Source: an uncultured Methanolobus sp. (GTDB lineage Archaea; Halobacteriota; Methanosarcinia; Methanosarcinales; Methanosarcinaceae). Taken from it: DNA of 64,000 bases. Under the pieces are notes generated by a model. That model ran no database searches, was not told the DNA's origin, and was given only the letters and a program-made list of their open reading frames with translations. A program made the translations under genes and the position numbers. Shown here one piece after another: positions 52,572-62,107 of this stretch; the first letter of the stretch is position 1, and every line of letters begins with the position of its first letter. The stretch covers positions 806,001 through 870,000 of the forward strand of contig NZ_OY762426.1 in NCBI RefSeq assembly GCF_963665675.1, given 5' to 3'.

Positions 52572-53483
52572 ATGATAATTTTTTCAGGTGGTACCGGCAC
52601 ACCCAAATTACTGAACGGCCTTCGAGAAGTTTACCCGGAAGATAAGATCACTGTTGTGGTCAACACTGCGGAAGATATATGGATTTCAGGAAACCTGATC
52701 ACACCCGATATTGATACTGTACTCTACCTGTTTTCAGGCAGGCTTGATACTTCAAAGTGGTGGGGCGTGAAGGATGATACATATCGAACTCATGGGGCCA
52801 TGAAAGAACTGGGATATGATGAAGTCATGATGCTTGGTGATATTGATCGTGCAACCCACATAATGCGCTCAGACTTTATCAGAGGCGGCCTTACACTTAC
52901 CGAGGCAATAATCGGTCTTTCAAAGTCATTCGGTGTAAAAGCTAATGTGTTCCCTATGTCCGATGATCCCGTTTCAAGCATGATAAACACACCAGAAGGA
53001 AAAATGCATTTTCAGGATTTCTGGGTTGGAAAACATGGTGAGCCTGAGGTTCTGGAAGTATGCCAGGAGGGCATTGAAAAAGCAAATATCTCTCCGGCAG
53101 TTCTGGAAGCTCTTGAAAGGGAAAATTATGTATTGATTGGCCCAAGCAATCCGATAACAAGCATAGGTCCAATAATAGAACTTCCTGGTATGAGAGATAT
53201 TCTGAAAGAGAAAAAAGTAGTTGCAGTCAGTCCGATAATCGGAACTGAGCCAGTAAGCGGACCGGCAGGTAAACTCATGACTGCAAGAGGTATTGAAGTT
53301 TCTTCGTATGGTGTTGCTTCATATTATTCAGATTTCCTTGATCATTTAATAATTGATGAGCGTGATCCGATAGACGATAAGCGTTTGAATGAAATTGGGT
53401 GTAGCGCATCAAGAACTGATACTTTGATGGAGACTGTGGATATAAGCAGGAATCTTGCTGAAACGATATTGAAGCAGTTCTAA
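52572..53483 (+). CDS. cofD: 2-phospho-L-lactate transferase CofD
   Basis: The 303-residue enzyme transfers phospholactate from lactyl-diphospho-guanosine to FO, making F420-0. Hallmarks are IIFSGGTGTPKLLNGLREV at the N-terminus, VVNTAEDIWISGNLITPDIDTVLY in parts, LGDIDRATHIMR and GPSNPITSIGPIIELPG. The ATG at 52572 is the family start; the upstream frame begins at a TTG (52530). A hairpin and T8 run follow the stop. Confidence 0.94.
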   Translation: MIIFSGGTGTPKLLNGLREVYPEDKITVVVNTAEDIWISGNLITPDIDTVLYLFSGRLDTSKWWGVKDDTYRTHGAMKELGYDEVMMLGDIDRATHIMRSDFIRGGLTLTEAIIGLSKSFGVKANVFPMSDDPVSSMINTPEGKMHFQDFWVGKHGEPEVLEVCQEGIEKANISPAVLEALERENYVLIGPSNPITSIGPIIELPGMRDILKEKKVVAVSPIIGTEPVSGPAGKLMTARGIEVSSYGVASYYSDFLDHLIIDERDPIDDKRLNEIGCSASRTDTLMETVDISRNLAETILKQF

Positions 53484-53488
53484 ATAAT

Positions 53489-53525
53489 GCAGAAATATTC
53501 TTTTGTTCTGCACACTCTTTTTTTT
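53489..53525 (+). terminator. Hairpin and T8 run after cofD
   Basis: gcagaa (53489-53494) and ttctgc (53506-53511) form a stem, followed by eight consecutive T (53518-53525). Confidence 0.5.
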
Positions 53526-53639
53526 ATTTAATCGGCTCTGACAAGTGTTTTAATAAGTATATTTTTATTATTATACTGCATATATTGTGTATCTCCAATT
53601 TGAGGGCATACCAACAAAACATGATCTTAAGGTGAAATT

Positions 53640-54047
53640 GTGGGTGATGAATGGAAAATTGATTTGAAAATTCCTGATATAGGGATGATGGTCACGCTTA
53701 TGACGAGTGCTTTGTGCTCGATGATAATGGCCGCGGCAGAGATCGCTTACACTATGATGTGGATAACCGCTTCATACGTGAGACACGGAAAAGACTTTTT
53801 TATTGATCTTCTAAACGCCAAGGCGCTGACATGGACAGCAGAATACATTCTGGTTGCAGGTTCACTGCTACTTCTTTCAGCCATTCTTTTCCTCCTGAAT
53901 TCTACATTTTCTCTCTATGAGCTTAATGGGCTGGCAAAAAATGCAGAAAAGAAAGTACATACTAAAGTTGTGTTCACATTTTTCCTGGGAGGACTTATTC
54001 TTCTCTTTATGGCTCTAATATCTGCGATCACTCTGAGGTATCTGTGA
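53640..54047 (+). CDS. Small membrane protein, unknown
   Basis: The 135-residue product starts with GTG and has three transmembrane segments (about residues 16-45, 66-88 and 110-132). It has a short hydrophilic N-terminus (MGDEWKIDLKIPDIG) and a loop with KNAEKKVHTK. No family is recognised. aaggtga lies before the GTG. It lies 73 bases upstream of the chelatase-like genes. Confidence 0.6.
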   Translation: MGDEWKIDLKIPDIGMMVTLMTSALCSMIMAAAEIAYTMMWITASYVRHGKDFFIDLLNAKALTWTAEYILVAGSLLLLSAILFLLNSTFSLYELNGLAKNAEKKVHTKVVFTFFLGGLILLFMALISAITLRYL

Positions 54048-54120
54048 GGAACAGGAACACTGTAAGCAATAATCAAAGCAACAATCATAAGTCAAAATTA
54101 CATGCTGGGAAGGCGATAAT

Positions 54121-55248
54121 ATGAATTCAAGTATTACAGGGACAATAACAGAAGTTCCTAAAGTAGTGGAAAATGAGTCTCCATCACAATATCTGGAAGA
54201 CATTGCCAGACAGGCTACTAAAACAGAAAGAGTGCTTTATCCGATATCTGGCATAGTCGGACAGGAGAAAATGCTTCGAGCACTTATACTTAACACTATC
54301 AATCCGTCTATTGGCGGTGTTCTTATCCGCGGTCAGAAAGGCACTGCAAAATCAACCGCAGTCAGGGGTCTGGCTGAAATATTACCTGAGACCGAAATGG
54401 TTGAGGGTTGTAAATTCAATTGTGACCCAAATGACCCTGAAAAGTTCTGCTGGGAATGCCAGGAGAAGAAACGTAAAGGAACAATGTACATTGGCAAACG
54501 CCAGATGAGGGTCGTGGACCTTCCTGTAGGTGCTACAGAGGACAGGGTTGTTGGAAGTCTTGATATTGAAAAGGCAGTGCGGCAGGGTGTACAGGCATTT
54601 GATCCGGGTATTCTTGCCCAGGCAAACCGTGGTATTCTTTATGTTGATGAAATTAACCTGCTTGATGACTTCGTTGTGGATGCACTTCTTGATGCTGCCG
54701 CAATGGGAGTGAACACCGTTGAACGTGAGGGAGTAAGCGTAAGTCACCCTGCAAACTTCATTATTGTGGGAAGTATGAACCCCGAAGAGGGTGAGCTTCG
54801 TCCGCAACTGCTTGACAGGATAGCATTGCAGGTTGAGGTCACAGGTATCTATGATGTAGAGCAGCGTATCGAGATCGTAGAAAGACGTAACCGTTTCAAC
54901 GATGATCAGAAGCAGTTCATCCGTGAGTTCGAGGCAGAGCAGGAGGAGCTGCGTTCAAAGATTGTAAAAGCCATGCAGATGCTTCCTCGTGTCACAACCA
55001 CAAGGGACAACCTGCGTACAATTGCAGAGATCTGTATTGCTTTTAATGTGGACGGGCACCGTGCAGATATCATGATCGAACGTGCCGCCAGGACAAATGC
55101 TGCATATGAGGGCAGGGAACGCATCACAAATGATGATATCATTGAAGCCTCTGAAATGGTGCTTCCTCACAGGATGCGTAAGAAACCATTTGAGGAAGAG
55201 GAATTCAGTGTTGACCAGCTAAGAGCGGTTGTTGACGGCAAGGTTTGA
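54121..55248 (+). CDS. Magnesium chelatase-like AAA+ ATPase (subunit I)
   Basis: The 375-residue ATPase has [19 protein letters not shown], Walker [16 protein letters not shown] (about 61-75), the Cys-containing insert [20 protein letters not shown] (about 95-108) and Walker [33 protein letters not shown]. It matches BchI/ChlI and related subunits of Mg- or cobaltochelatase. The partner VWA subunit follows 13 bases after the stop. In methanogens it may serve cobalamin or F430 metal insertion or a general MoxR-like role; no large CobN-like subunit is in the window. Confidence 0.85.
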   Translation: MNSSITGTITEVPKVVENESPSQYLEDIARQATKTERVLYPISGIVGQEKMLRALILNTINPSIGGVLIRGQKGTAKSTAVRGLAEILPETEMVEGCKFNCDPNDPEKFCWECQEKKRKGTMYIGKRQMRVVDLPVGATEDRVVGSLDIEKAVRQGVQAFDPGILAQANRGILYVDEINLLDDFVVDALLDAAAMGVNTVEREGVSVSHPANFIIVGSMNPEEGELRPQLLDRIALQVEVTGIYDVEQRIEIVERRNRFNDDQKQFIREFEAEQEELRSKIVKAMQMLPRVTTTRDNLRTIAEICIAFNVDGHRADIMIERAARTNAAYEGRERITNDDIIEASEMVLPHRMRKKPFEEEEFSVDQLRAVVDGKV

Positions 55249-55261
55249 ATGAGGTGCAGGG

Positions 55262-56896
55262 ATGGATGATGAACTTGTTCAGCGCCTGCGCAGGAATCTT
55301 CCTCGCTATTATGGCATCAAAGTGTTGTACTTAGGTTATCCTGTGCTTGGGCTGCGAATTCCCCGAAAATCAGTTTCAGAATTTTCCAAGCAGGATACGG
55401 ATATTCTTTACGAGAACCTGTACGCAAATATGGAGCAGATAAGGCCAGGTGAGATTGAAGATGTCTGCATAATTGCAGATTCAGACTATATTTCAATGGA
55501 ACCGGATACATTTTTCAAGCCTCTTATAGGAACATCTGATTCAGCCATTGTTGACGTATTCAGGTATGCTCAGGAGAAGGTTTCAGTTGATGATGCTATT
55601 ATTATGCCTCCTGATACATCAGAATCGGATAGTTCTCTTGTAGGGACTATAATTCCCGAAGAAACCTTTGCTGCTACCGCAGAGACCAATCCTCAGGAAA
55701 TTGACCCTGAAAGGTCGATATTTGCTGATATTCTGAAACCTGTTGAAGGGGAAATTTCTGAAGCTGAAGTAAAGGAGGAACCCGAAATTCAGAAAATTCC
55801 AGAGAGTCCGGAGGAAGATTATCCGGTTGAGGAACTATCCTTTGAAGCACCAGTTTCTCTTCCAGATGAAGTTCTCCTTGAAGCTGAGCAAAGTGAATCC
55901 GGGGAAATCTGTATTTATGAACCTGAGGTTTGCGTAGAACTTACTCCTAAGGAATATGTTCCCATTCTCAGTCACGATGAGCTTGAAGATGAGTTAGAAG
56001 GCGAGTCCGGGGTTTCTAAATCCGAATCCAGTAAATTGTTCGATGATCTGAAAGAGGACAAAACAGTTGGTAAGATCCTCAATGACTTTGCCCGCAATTC
56101 CCAGAAGAAGAGACTTGCAGCAGGCAGGCTAAAATCCGGGAGGCGCGCAGAAGTTCTCACAAAGAGCAAACGAGGACGTTATGTCAGATACAGGATGCCC
56201 GGTGAGAAGATCACTGATATTGCTATTGCTCCAACTGTAAGGGCTGCAGCTCATCATGCAAAGGACGGCAAGATTGAGATCAAGAAAGGTGACATCAGGG
56301 AAAAAGTACGAAGAAGACGTATTTCAAGCCTGATCAACATTGTTTTTGACACATCCGGTTCAATGGATGAGGGCGAGAAGGTTCAGATTACTACAAGTGT
56401 TGTCCTTGCTCTGCTTAAAGATGCTTACCAGCGCAGGGATAGGGTTTCACTTGTAACATATGGTGGAAGATCGGGCGAACTGGTATTGCCGTTCACATCA
56501 TCTGTGGAAGCTGCAAAAAGATATCTTGAGAAGGTTCCATTCGGAGGGACAACTCCAATGGCTTCCGGGATGCTCAGAGGTCTTGATACTCTTATCAGGG
56601 AAGTGAAAAAGGAACCATCAGCTGTTCCTATTATGATACTTGTTACAGATGGTACCGCCAATTCTCCGCTTCATCTTGGTGGGAATATCAGGAGGGAGAT
56701 CAGGCAGGTCTGCAAGCAGATAGCTGACCACCGTGTCAATATGCTTGTTGTTGACATCAGTGCAACCGGTTCAATGCTTGCAAAGGACGTTGCAATGAAA
56801 AGTAATGGCAGTTACTATCATCCAATGTCACTGAGCAAGGAAGCCCTTTATTCTGCTATCACGCAGGAAAGGGACCAGGTAACGGCTTTTGCTTGA
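55262..56896 (+). CDS. VWA-domain protein, magnesium-chelatase subunit D-like
   Basis: The 544-residue protein has an N-terminal region of about 120 residues, a Glu/Asp/Pro-rich linker (about 120-270) and a C-terminal von Willebrand A domain with the MIDAS motif DTSGSMDEG (about 362-370) and FGGTTPMASGML. It pairs with the AAA+ ATPase encoded upstream, as in BchI/BchD-type metal chelatases. A lysine/arginine-rich segment (AGRLKSGRRAEVLTKSKRG) precedes the VWA domain. Confidence 0.85.
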   Translation: MDDELVQRLRRNLPRYYGIKVLYLGYPVLGLRIPRKSVSEFSKQDTDILYENLYANMEQIRPGEIEDVCIIADSDYISMEPDTFFKPLIGTSDSAIVDVFRYAQEKVSVDDAIIMPPDTSESDSSLVGTIIPEETFAATAETNPQEIDPERSIFADILKPVEGEISEAEVKEEPEIQKIPESPEEDYPVEELSFEAPVSLPDEVLLEAEQSESGEICIYEPEVCVELTPKEYVPILSHDELEDELEGESGVSKSESSKLFDDLKEDKTVGKILNDFARNSQKKRLAAGRLKSGRRAEVLTKSKRGRYVRYRMPGEKITDIAIAPTVRAAAHHAKDGKIEIKKGDIREKVRRRRISSLINIVFDTSGSMDEGEKVQITTSVVLALLKDAYQRRDRVSLVTYGGRSGELVLPFTSSVEAAKRYLEKVPFGGTTPMASGMLRGLDTLIREVKKEPSAVPIMILVTDGTANSPLHLGGNIRREIRQVCKQIADHRVNMLVVDISATGSMLAKDVAMKSNGSYYHPMSLSKEALYSAITQERDQVTAFA

Positions 56897-56976
56897 ATGG
56901 ATATTTGAATTATTCCTTGCATCCAATTTTCTTGGTAATTCTGCTATGGTGTTTGTTCAAAAAGACATCATTAGAA

Positions 56977-57001
56977 TTATTATAATTGTTAATTATAATA
57001 A
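56977..57001. repeat. Inverted repeat upstream of AAA/DUF4143 gene
   Basis: ttattataatt (56977-56987) and aattataataa (56991-57001) form a perfect 11-bp inverted repeat with a gtt spacer, about 65 bases before the ATPase start. The element is very AT-rich. Confidence 0.4.
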
Positions 57002-57064
57002 ACACTTGTTTCTTATAATTAGCAATGAAAATGATTATAACTGATTACGTTCCCATATAACTAT

Positions 57065-58324
57065 ATGGATACTGAAACCCTCAAAACGGCAGTTATATCT
57101 CATAACTCAATTCCTGGGGAAGAATTCATAGAGAGGGATATTTTCGACAAGGTAAAAGATTCAGGTGAGAATCCTTTTATCATTATAATCAATGGGATAC
57201 GTCGTTGCGGTAAATCCACTTTGATGCAGCAGATAAGAAGAATCAATAAAGAGAATCGGTATTACCTGAATTTTGACGATGAACGCCTGATAGGGTTCAG
57301 TATCGATGATTTTCAGAAAGTTCATGAGATATATGTTGAATTATATGGTTTGGAGAATACTTTTTACTTTGATGAGATCCAGAATATTGACAAATGGGAA
57401 ACTTTTGTAAGGCGTATGCACGACAGCAAAAATAAGGTCTACATCACAGGATCGAACGCTTCCATGCTGAGTCGGGAACTTGGAACACGACTTACAGGAA
57501 GACATCTGTCATACACTCTTTATCCGTTCTCTTTCAGGGAATATCTCAGATTCAACAATATTTCTGTCAGTAAAGATGATTTCTATCTTACAGAGCCGCG
57601 TTCAATAATAAAAAAGCATTTCAATCAGTATCTTACAACCGGCGGAATCCCTGAATATCTGATGTATGGAAATACTGATTATCTCAAATCTCTTTATGAA
57701 AGCATAATATATCGGGATGTGATCGCCAGATACAATCTGCCTGATGAGAAAACGCTTAAGGATCTGATCCATTATCTCGCATCCAACATAGGACGTGAAT
57801 TCAGTTTCAATTCTCTCAGGAAGATGCTTGGCCTGTCAAATGCAACTACAGTCAAGGAATATCTTAACTATTTCGAGAACAGTTTCCTAGTTTTTACAAT
57901 ACCGAGGTATTCTCCTTCATTGAAAAAACAGATGTATTCCAACAAAAAAGTTTACTTCATAGATAACGGTCTTGCAAATAACATATCTTTCCGTTTTTCT
58001 GGAAACCGTGGAGGCATGCTGGAAAATATCGTATTTCTCTCTTTGAAAAGAAAGGACTGCCAGATCTATTTCCATAAGGATAAAAAAGAGTGTGATTTCG
58101 TTATCAAAGATGGATTTGAAATACGTGAGGCAATACAGGTAACTCAGAATATTGAAGATTCTGTAACTCGAAAAAGGGAGATCGAGGGTCTTAAAGAAGC
58201 AATGGATGAGTACGAATTGAAAGAAGGTCTGATATTAACAGAATATACTGAAGAAGAAATCGTTCTGCAGGACAAAAGAACAATTATTGTTAAACCTATC
58301 TGGAAATGGTTGTTGGAAGGATGA
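57065..58324 (+). CDS. AAA-type ATPase with DUF4143 domain
   Basis: The 419-residue protein has Walker A INGIRRCGKSTLMQQIRR (about 41-58), Walker B ENTFYFDEIQNIDKWE, a VYITGSNASMLSRELGTRLT sensor, and a C-terminal DUF4143 domain (PRYSPSLKKQMYSNKKVYFI, REAIQVTQNIED). Proteins of this kind are widespread in archaea and of unknown function, some linked to conflict systems. Its stop overlaps (ATGA) the ATG of a 52-residue protein. Confidence 0.82.
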   Translation: MDTETLKTAVISHNSIPGEEFIERDIFDKVKDSGENPFIIIINGIRRCGKSTLMQQIRRINKENRYYLNFDDERLIGFSIDDFQKVHEIYVELYGLENTFYFDEIQNIDKWETFVRRMHDSKNKVYITGSNASMLSRELGTRLTGRHLSYTLYPFSFREYLRFNNISVSKDDFYLTEPRSIIKKHFNQYLTTGGIPEYLMYGNTDYLKSLYESIIYRDVIARYNLPDEKTLKDLIHYLASNIGREFSFNSLRKMLGLSNATTVKEYLNYFENSFLVFTIPRYSPSLKKQMYSNKKVYFIDNGLANNISFRFSGNRGGMLENIVFLSLKRKDCQIYFHKDKKECDFVIKDGFEIREAIQVTQNIEDSVTRKREIEGLKEAMDEYELKEGLILTEYTEEEIVLQDKRTIIVKPIWKWLLEG

Positions 58325-58479
58325 CTATGCAAACCGATGAAGAGGTAATCTGTGATTTTTCAGAGGAAACAAAAGAGCTATCTGAAGAGACTAAGAAGGA
58401 TATTGAAGAAGCACGCAAAGAGATAAAAGCCGGAAAAATCTCAACTCTGGAAGATGTCAGGCGCGAGTTAGGTCTTTGA
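58321..58479 (+). CDS. Short acidic antitoxin-like protein
   Basis: The 52-residue ORF begins MTMQTDEEVICDFSEETKEL and ends KAGKISTLEDVRRELGL, predominantly helical and charged. The closing G-K-I-S-T-L-E-D-V-R pattern resembles C-termini of type II antitoxins and related small DNA-binding regulators, but no toxin gene follows. The ATG at 58321 overlaps the stop of the upstream ATPase gene (ATGA) with ggaagg just before, so it is translationally coupled. It is encoded upstream of the Fic gene. Confidence 0.6.
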   Translation: MTMQTDEEVICDFSEETKELSEETKKDIEEARKEIKAGKISTLEDVRRELGL

Positions 58480-58492
58480 TTTGTGATGCAAG

Positions 58493-58581
58493 TATCGGCT
58501 AAACTGAAAAATATCCGATACCGATACTTCTATATCCTCTCAAAACATATCGGTTAATTGGAAATATGTCCGATACCGATA
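58493..58581. promoter_or_regulatory. TATCGG/CCGATA repeat array at the Fic promoter
   Basis: The hexamer tatcgg or its complement ccgata occurs six times: 58493-58498, 58515-58520, 58521-58526, 58548-58553, 58570-58575 and 58576-58581. The 13-mer ccgataccgatac is repeated exactly at 58515-58527 and 58570-58582, the second copy in the first codons of fic. A TATA-like tctatat lies at 58529-58535, between the copies. Confidence 0.55.
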
Positions 58582-59510
58582 CATCAATTATTGACAGAAC
58601 ATTTCTTGAGCGTATTGATAGCAAACTTGAAAGGCTTGAATCAATGCGTCCTCTGCCGCCAGCAGTTCTCAGGCGGTTGAATGAGGAAATGAAACTGATG
58701 CATACTTACCATTCTAATGCCATAGAAGGTAATACTCTGACTCTTCAGGAAACGAAGATTGTTTTGGAGGACGGGGTGACCATAGGTGGAAAATCCCTCC
58801 GAGAACACATTGAAGCTGGAAACACAGCAAAAGCTTTCGATCTTGTTGCGGAACTGGCAAAAGGTGATGCTCCTATAAATCATGTCAGTGTCCAGAAACT
58901 TCATGAAGTGGTAACTGGCGGATTGGTTGAAGATGCGGGTCAATATCGTACCAGAAACGTCAGGATTACAGGAGCCTTAAAAAGTCCGCCTGACTGGTCA
59001 AAGGTCATTCGTTTGATAGATGAAATGCTTGAAATAATGAGTTCCGATAAAACTCATCCGATAGAAACAGCTTCATTCCTTCATCATAGATTTGTTGAAA
59101 TTCATCCATTTACTGACGGTAATGGTAGAGTGGCTCGTTTACTCACAAATCTTTATCTTATGTCCCGGAGGTATCCGCCGGTAACTCTGAGAAAAGAGGA
59201 TCGGAAAAAATACTATTCTGCTCTTAGGTCTGCGGATAAGGGGAACTTGAAACCATTTGGACAATTCATCGCAAGAGCAGTTGATGATAGCCTTACACTT
59301 TATCTATCCGCTTCCGGTGGAGCTGACGAACTTATCCCGCTAAAAGAACTGGCAGAAAATACACCATATTCTCAGGAATATCTCAGTCTGCGGGCAAGAC
59401 AGGGTATTCTGGACGCAGTGAAAATGGGTAGGATATGGTATTCTTCACAGAATGCAGTTGACAGATACATTTCAGAACACGGAATTATGAAAAGAGATCA
59501 GGAGAAGTAA
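58566..59510 (+). CDS. Fic-domain protein (putative AMP transferase)
   Basis: The 314-residue protein has HPFTDGNGRVARLLTNL (about 181-197), the Fic catalytic motif H-x-F-x-D/E-G-N-G-R. The N-terminal HSNAIEGNTLTL contains the inhibitory S-x-x-x-E-G motif of class II Fic proteins. A C-terminal winged-helix-like segment (ENTPYSQEYLSLRARQGIL) follows. It probably transfers AMP to a protein. The ATG is about 31 bases after a TATA element and has no ribosome site, suggesting a leaderless message. Confidence 0.88.
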   Translation: MSDTDTSIIDRTFLERIDSKLERLESMRPLPPAVLRRLNEEMKLMHTYHSNAIEGNTLTLQETKIVLEDGVTIGGKSLREHIEAGNTAKAFDLVAELAKGDAPINHVSVQKLHEVVTGGLVEDAGQYRTRNVRITGALKSPPDWSKVIRLIDEMLEIMSSDKTHPIETASFLHHRFVEIHPFTDGNGRVARLLTNLYLMSRRYPPVTLRKEDRKKYYSALRSADKGNLKPFGQFIARAVDDSLTLYLSASGGADELIPLKELAENTPYSQEYLSLRARQGILDAVKMGRIWYSSQNAVDRYISEHGIMKRDQEK

Positions 59511-59547
59511 TCCTGTTTGTATTAGTTTTGTTTTTTGACAAATTTCT

Positions 59548-59590
59548 GATTATAATCGAGGCTTTTGCCAAAAATCAACGATTATAATCG
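59548..59590. promoter_or_regulatory. Two palindromic GATTATAATC sites before hpt
   Basis: gattataatc is its own complement and occurs at 59548-59557 and 59580-59589 (the second as cgattataatcg). Both lie upstream of a TATA-like ctttatata (59614-59622) and the hpt start at 59650. Confidence 0.4.
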
Positions 59591-59649
59591 GTGGTTCGTA
59601 TCTTACATAGGTGTTCTCTTTATATAATGCCAGATATTAAGCCATAACT

Positions 59650-60213
59650 ATGCTAAAGATACTACGTGAATCCCTGCTGAATGCGCCAATAGTTCACAGG
59701 GGCAAATATCACTATTTTATTCATCCGATTTCAGACGGAGTTCCAAGACTTGAACCGGGACTTCTGGAAGAGGTCACAGACCATATTCTTGGAATGGTTG
59801 ACAGGGATTTTGACAAGATTATTGCAATTGAGGCTATGGGAATTCCTCTTGCAACTGCAATTTCAATGAAGACCAAGGTTCCTTTCTGCATCATAAGAAA
59901 GAGACAATACGGCCTTGATGGTGAGATAAAACTATCACAGGAAACCGGTTACTCCAAGGGTGAACTTTACATTAATGATATCTCAGAAGGTGACAGGGTC
60001 CTTATTGTGGATGATGTCATCAGCACTGGTGGAACCCTCGTGGCACTGATAGGTGCTTTGGAGGGAGTTGGTGCCACCGTAACAGATACTATTGTGGTTA
60101 TTGAACGTGGTGACGGTGTTTCCAGGCTCAAGGAAATGGGTATTGATGTGAAAACACTTGTTCGCATTGATGTGACAGAGAAAGGCGTTTCCATTGAGGA
60201 TATATATGAGTGA
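59650..60213 (+). CDS. hpt: Hypoxanthine/guanine phosphoribosyltransferase
   Basis: The 187-residue enzyme makes IMP or GMP from a free purine and PRPP. The PRPP-binding loop is [19 protein letters not shown] (about 116-134), with [20 protein letters not shown] and REYGLDGE-like [17 protein letters not shown]. The length and order match archaeal Hpt, a purine phosphoribosyltransferase family. It overlaps the dph2 start (ATG at 60206), and two palindromic sites precede it. Confidence 0.9.
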   Translation: MLKILRESLLNAPIVHRGKYHYFIHPISDGVPRLEPGLLEEVTDHILGMVDRDFDKIIAIEAMGIPLATAISMKTKVPFCIIRKRQYGLDGEIKLSQETGYSKGELYINDISEGDRVLIVDDVISTGGTLVALIGALEGVGATVTDTIVVIERGDGVSRLKEMGIDVKTLVRIDVTEKGVSIEDIYE

Positions 60214-61201
60214 CTGCGAAGCCTTCGATTTCCAGATAGAGTATATAATTTCTGTAATTAGTGATACTGGTGCAAAAGTAGTGGGATTGCAGTTTCCTGA
60301 GGGCTTTAAGAGACGTTCACCGGGAATAGCTTCTCGTATTGAAGATGAAACCGGCGTTAATGTATTCATATCGGGAAACCCATGTTTTGGAGCCTGTGAT
60401 CTTGACGTTGCAATGCTTGATGATGTTGATATTCTCTTCCACTTCGGGCATGCGCATCTTGACGATAACAAACTTTCGCAGAAAGTATATTTCATAGAGA
60501 CAAGATCGGCTGTTGATGTGAAAGATGTCGTGGAACTTGCAGCTTCCAGACTGGAAGGCAAACGTATCGGTCTTATCACAACGGTACAGCATGTCCACAA
60601 ACTTAGTGATGCTGTAAATGTTCTGGAAAATCATGGAAAAAAATGTGTGATCTGTTCCGGTGACAGCAAGATTGCATATCCCGGTCAGGTTCTTGGATGT
60701 AATTTCTCTTCTGCCCGCAACGCAAATTGTGATGAGTATCTTTTCATTGGAAGCGGACAATTCCATCCGCTTGGTGTTTCACTTGCCATGAAGAAACGTG
60801 TGCTTATTGCTGATCCTTTTGTCAACGAGCTCAGGGAGGCAGATTATTCCAGGGTTTTGAGGCAAAGAAGTGCAGTCATTGCAAAATCCCTTGATGCAGA
60901 AGTATTCGGTATTGTTTTATCATCGAAACCGGGACAGGAGCGAATGAAGCTTGCCATGGAGCTTAAAAAGATGGCAAAAGCTCACGGAAAGAATGCACAT
61001 ATTCTCACAATGGACCTTGTTACTCCTGATCAGTTATTGCAGTTCAAGGTTGATGCATTTGTTAACACTGCATGTCCCCGGCTTGCTATTGATGAGGTTG
61101 GAAGGTTCCATGCTCCCATGCTCACCCCGCTGGAATTTGAGATCGTGCTCGGCGAAAGGGAATGGGAAGACCTTTACTTTGATGAGATCACAGGTGAATA
61201 A
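60206..61201 (+). CDS. dph2: Diphthamide biosynthesis enzyme Dph2
   Basis: The 331-residue protein begins [18 protein letters not shown] and has the Dph2 iron-sulfur cysteines in [31 protein letters not shown] and [14 protein letters not shown]. It is a radical-SAM-like enzyme that builds 3-amino-3-carboxypropyl on elongation factor 2 His, the first step of diphthamide. gagga lies five bases before the ATG, which overlaps the hpt stop. Confidence 0.93.
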   Translation: MSDCEAFDFQIEYIISVISDTGAKVVGLQFPEGFKRRSPGIASRIEDETGVNVFISGNPCFGACDLDVAMLDDVDILFHFGHAHLDDNKLSQKVYFIETRSAVDVKDVVELAASRLEGKRIGLITTVQHVHKLSDAVNVLENHGKKCVICSGDSKIAYPGQVLGCNFSSARNANCDEYLFIGSGQFHPLGVSLAMKKRVLIADPFVNELREADYSRVLRQRSAVIAKSLDAEVFGIVLSSKPGQERMKLAMELKKMAKAHGKNAHILTMDLVTPDQLLQFKVDAFVNTACPRLAIDEVGRFHAPMLTPLEFEIVLGEREWEDLYFDEITGE

Positions 61202-61203
61202 GG

Positions 61204-61791
61204 TTGAAGCAGCGCAAGCTTGAGATTATACTGGAGCAGGTTGAGGGTTTTGATTCTCCAAATGTGAATCTGGAGCAATATGCTACTCCTGCATTACTTG
61301 CGGCTGAAATGCTTCACTTTGCATTTATGCAGGGTGACCTGGAAGGAACTGTTTTTGATCTTGGATGCGGGACTGGAATGCTTGCCATCGGTGCAAAACT
61401 TCTTGGAGCAGAGAAGGTTGTTGGTTTTGATATTGATAACAAGGCTCTGGAAGTTGCCCGGAAAAATGCTGAGAAACTTGGAGTTGATGTTGAGTTTGTC
61501 CATGCCGATATTTTTGAGGTGGACGGGCATGCTGATACTGTTGTCATGAACCCGCCGTTCGGTGCTCAGGCCAAAGGCAATGACCGACCGTTTCTTTTAA
61601 GTGCGTTGAAAACCAGTGATGTGATATATTCCATTCATAATTGCGGGAGCCATGATTTTATAAGTAAGTTCATAGGTGATGCCAGAATAACAGACTGGTA
61701 CGCAACGGCATTTCCAATTAAAAGAACATTTAAATTCCATAAAAAAGAAGTAGAAATGGTAAAGGTAGAGATTTATCGAATAGTGCGATAA
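61204..61791 (+). CDS. METTL5-like RNA methyltransferase
   Basis: The 195-residue protein has a Rossmann SAM-binding motif [19 protein letters not shown] (about 50-68), VVGFDIDN and [13 protein letters not shown] with the N-P-P-F catalytic tetrad of N6-adenine methyltransferases. The [17 protein letters not shown]-terminus matches METTL5/archaeal rRNA m6A methyltransferases. It starts with TTG two bases after the dph2 stop, in the same operon. Confidence 0.87.
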   Translation: MKQRKLEIILEQVEGFDSPNVNLEQYATPALLAAEMLHFAFMQGDLEGTVFDLGCGTGMLAIGAKLLGAEKVVGFDIDNKALEVARKNAEKLGVDVEFVHADIFEVDGHADTVVMNPPFGAQAKGNDRPFLLSALKTSDVIYSIHNCGSHDFISKFIGDARITDWYATAFPIKRTFKFHKKEVEMVKVEIYRIVR

Positions 61792-61876
61792 CATTTTAAG
61801 AAATGCGGTTCTTACTTAAAGGAATTCATGGATTTTGTGCACTTTTATGTAATTTCAGATTATAAGAGGGATTTTT

Positions 61877-62107
61877 ATTAGGATAAGAAATAGACGTAAG
61901 ACTTCACGCAGGAAGATCAAATCATCTGATTCTGAAGATCAGCAGGTAAGTGAAGAAGAAGTTTCTTCAAAACAGGAAATAGTCGATGAATCTGTAGAAG
62001 CTGCAAAAGAGTCCGTTGAAAACAAGAAAGGACAGGGCCGTAAAGGAAAGTCCGGAAAGAAGGATAATAAGCCTAAACCCGTCGATGGGTCAACAGAAGA
62101 TGATGAA
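61877..62107 (+). other. Open, charged N-terminal extension of Csl4 without a canonical start
   Basis: In frame with the Csl4 ATG at 62108, 77 codons are open back to 61877, and the frame stays open to a TAA at about 61848. It encodes a basic/acidic segment (IRIRNRRKTSRRKIKSS, then QQVSEEEVSSKQEIVDE and GQGRKGKSGKK). No ATG, GTG or TTG occurs in it. agaggg lies before an ATT at 61877, so initiation at ATT/ATA or a lost start are possible. Confidence 0.4.
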
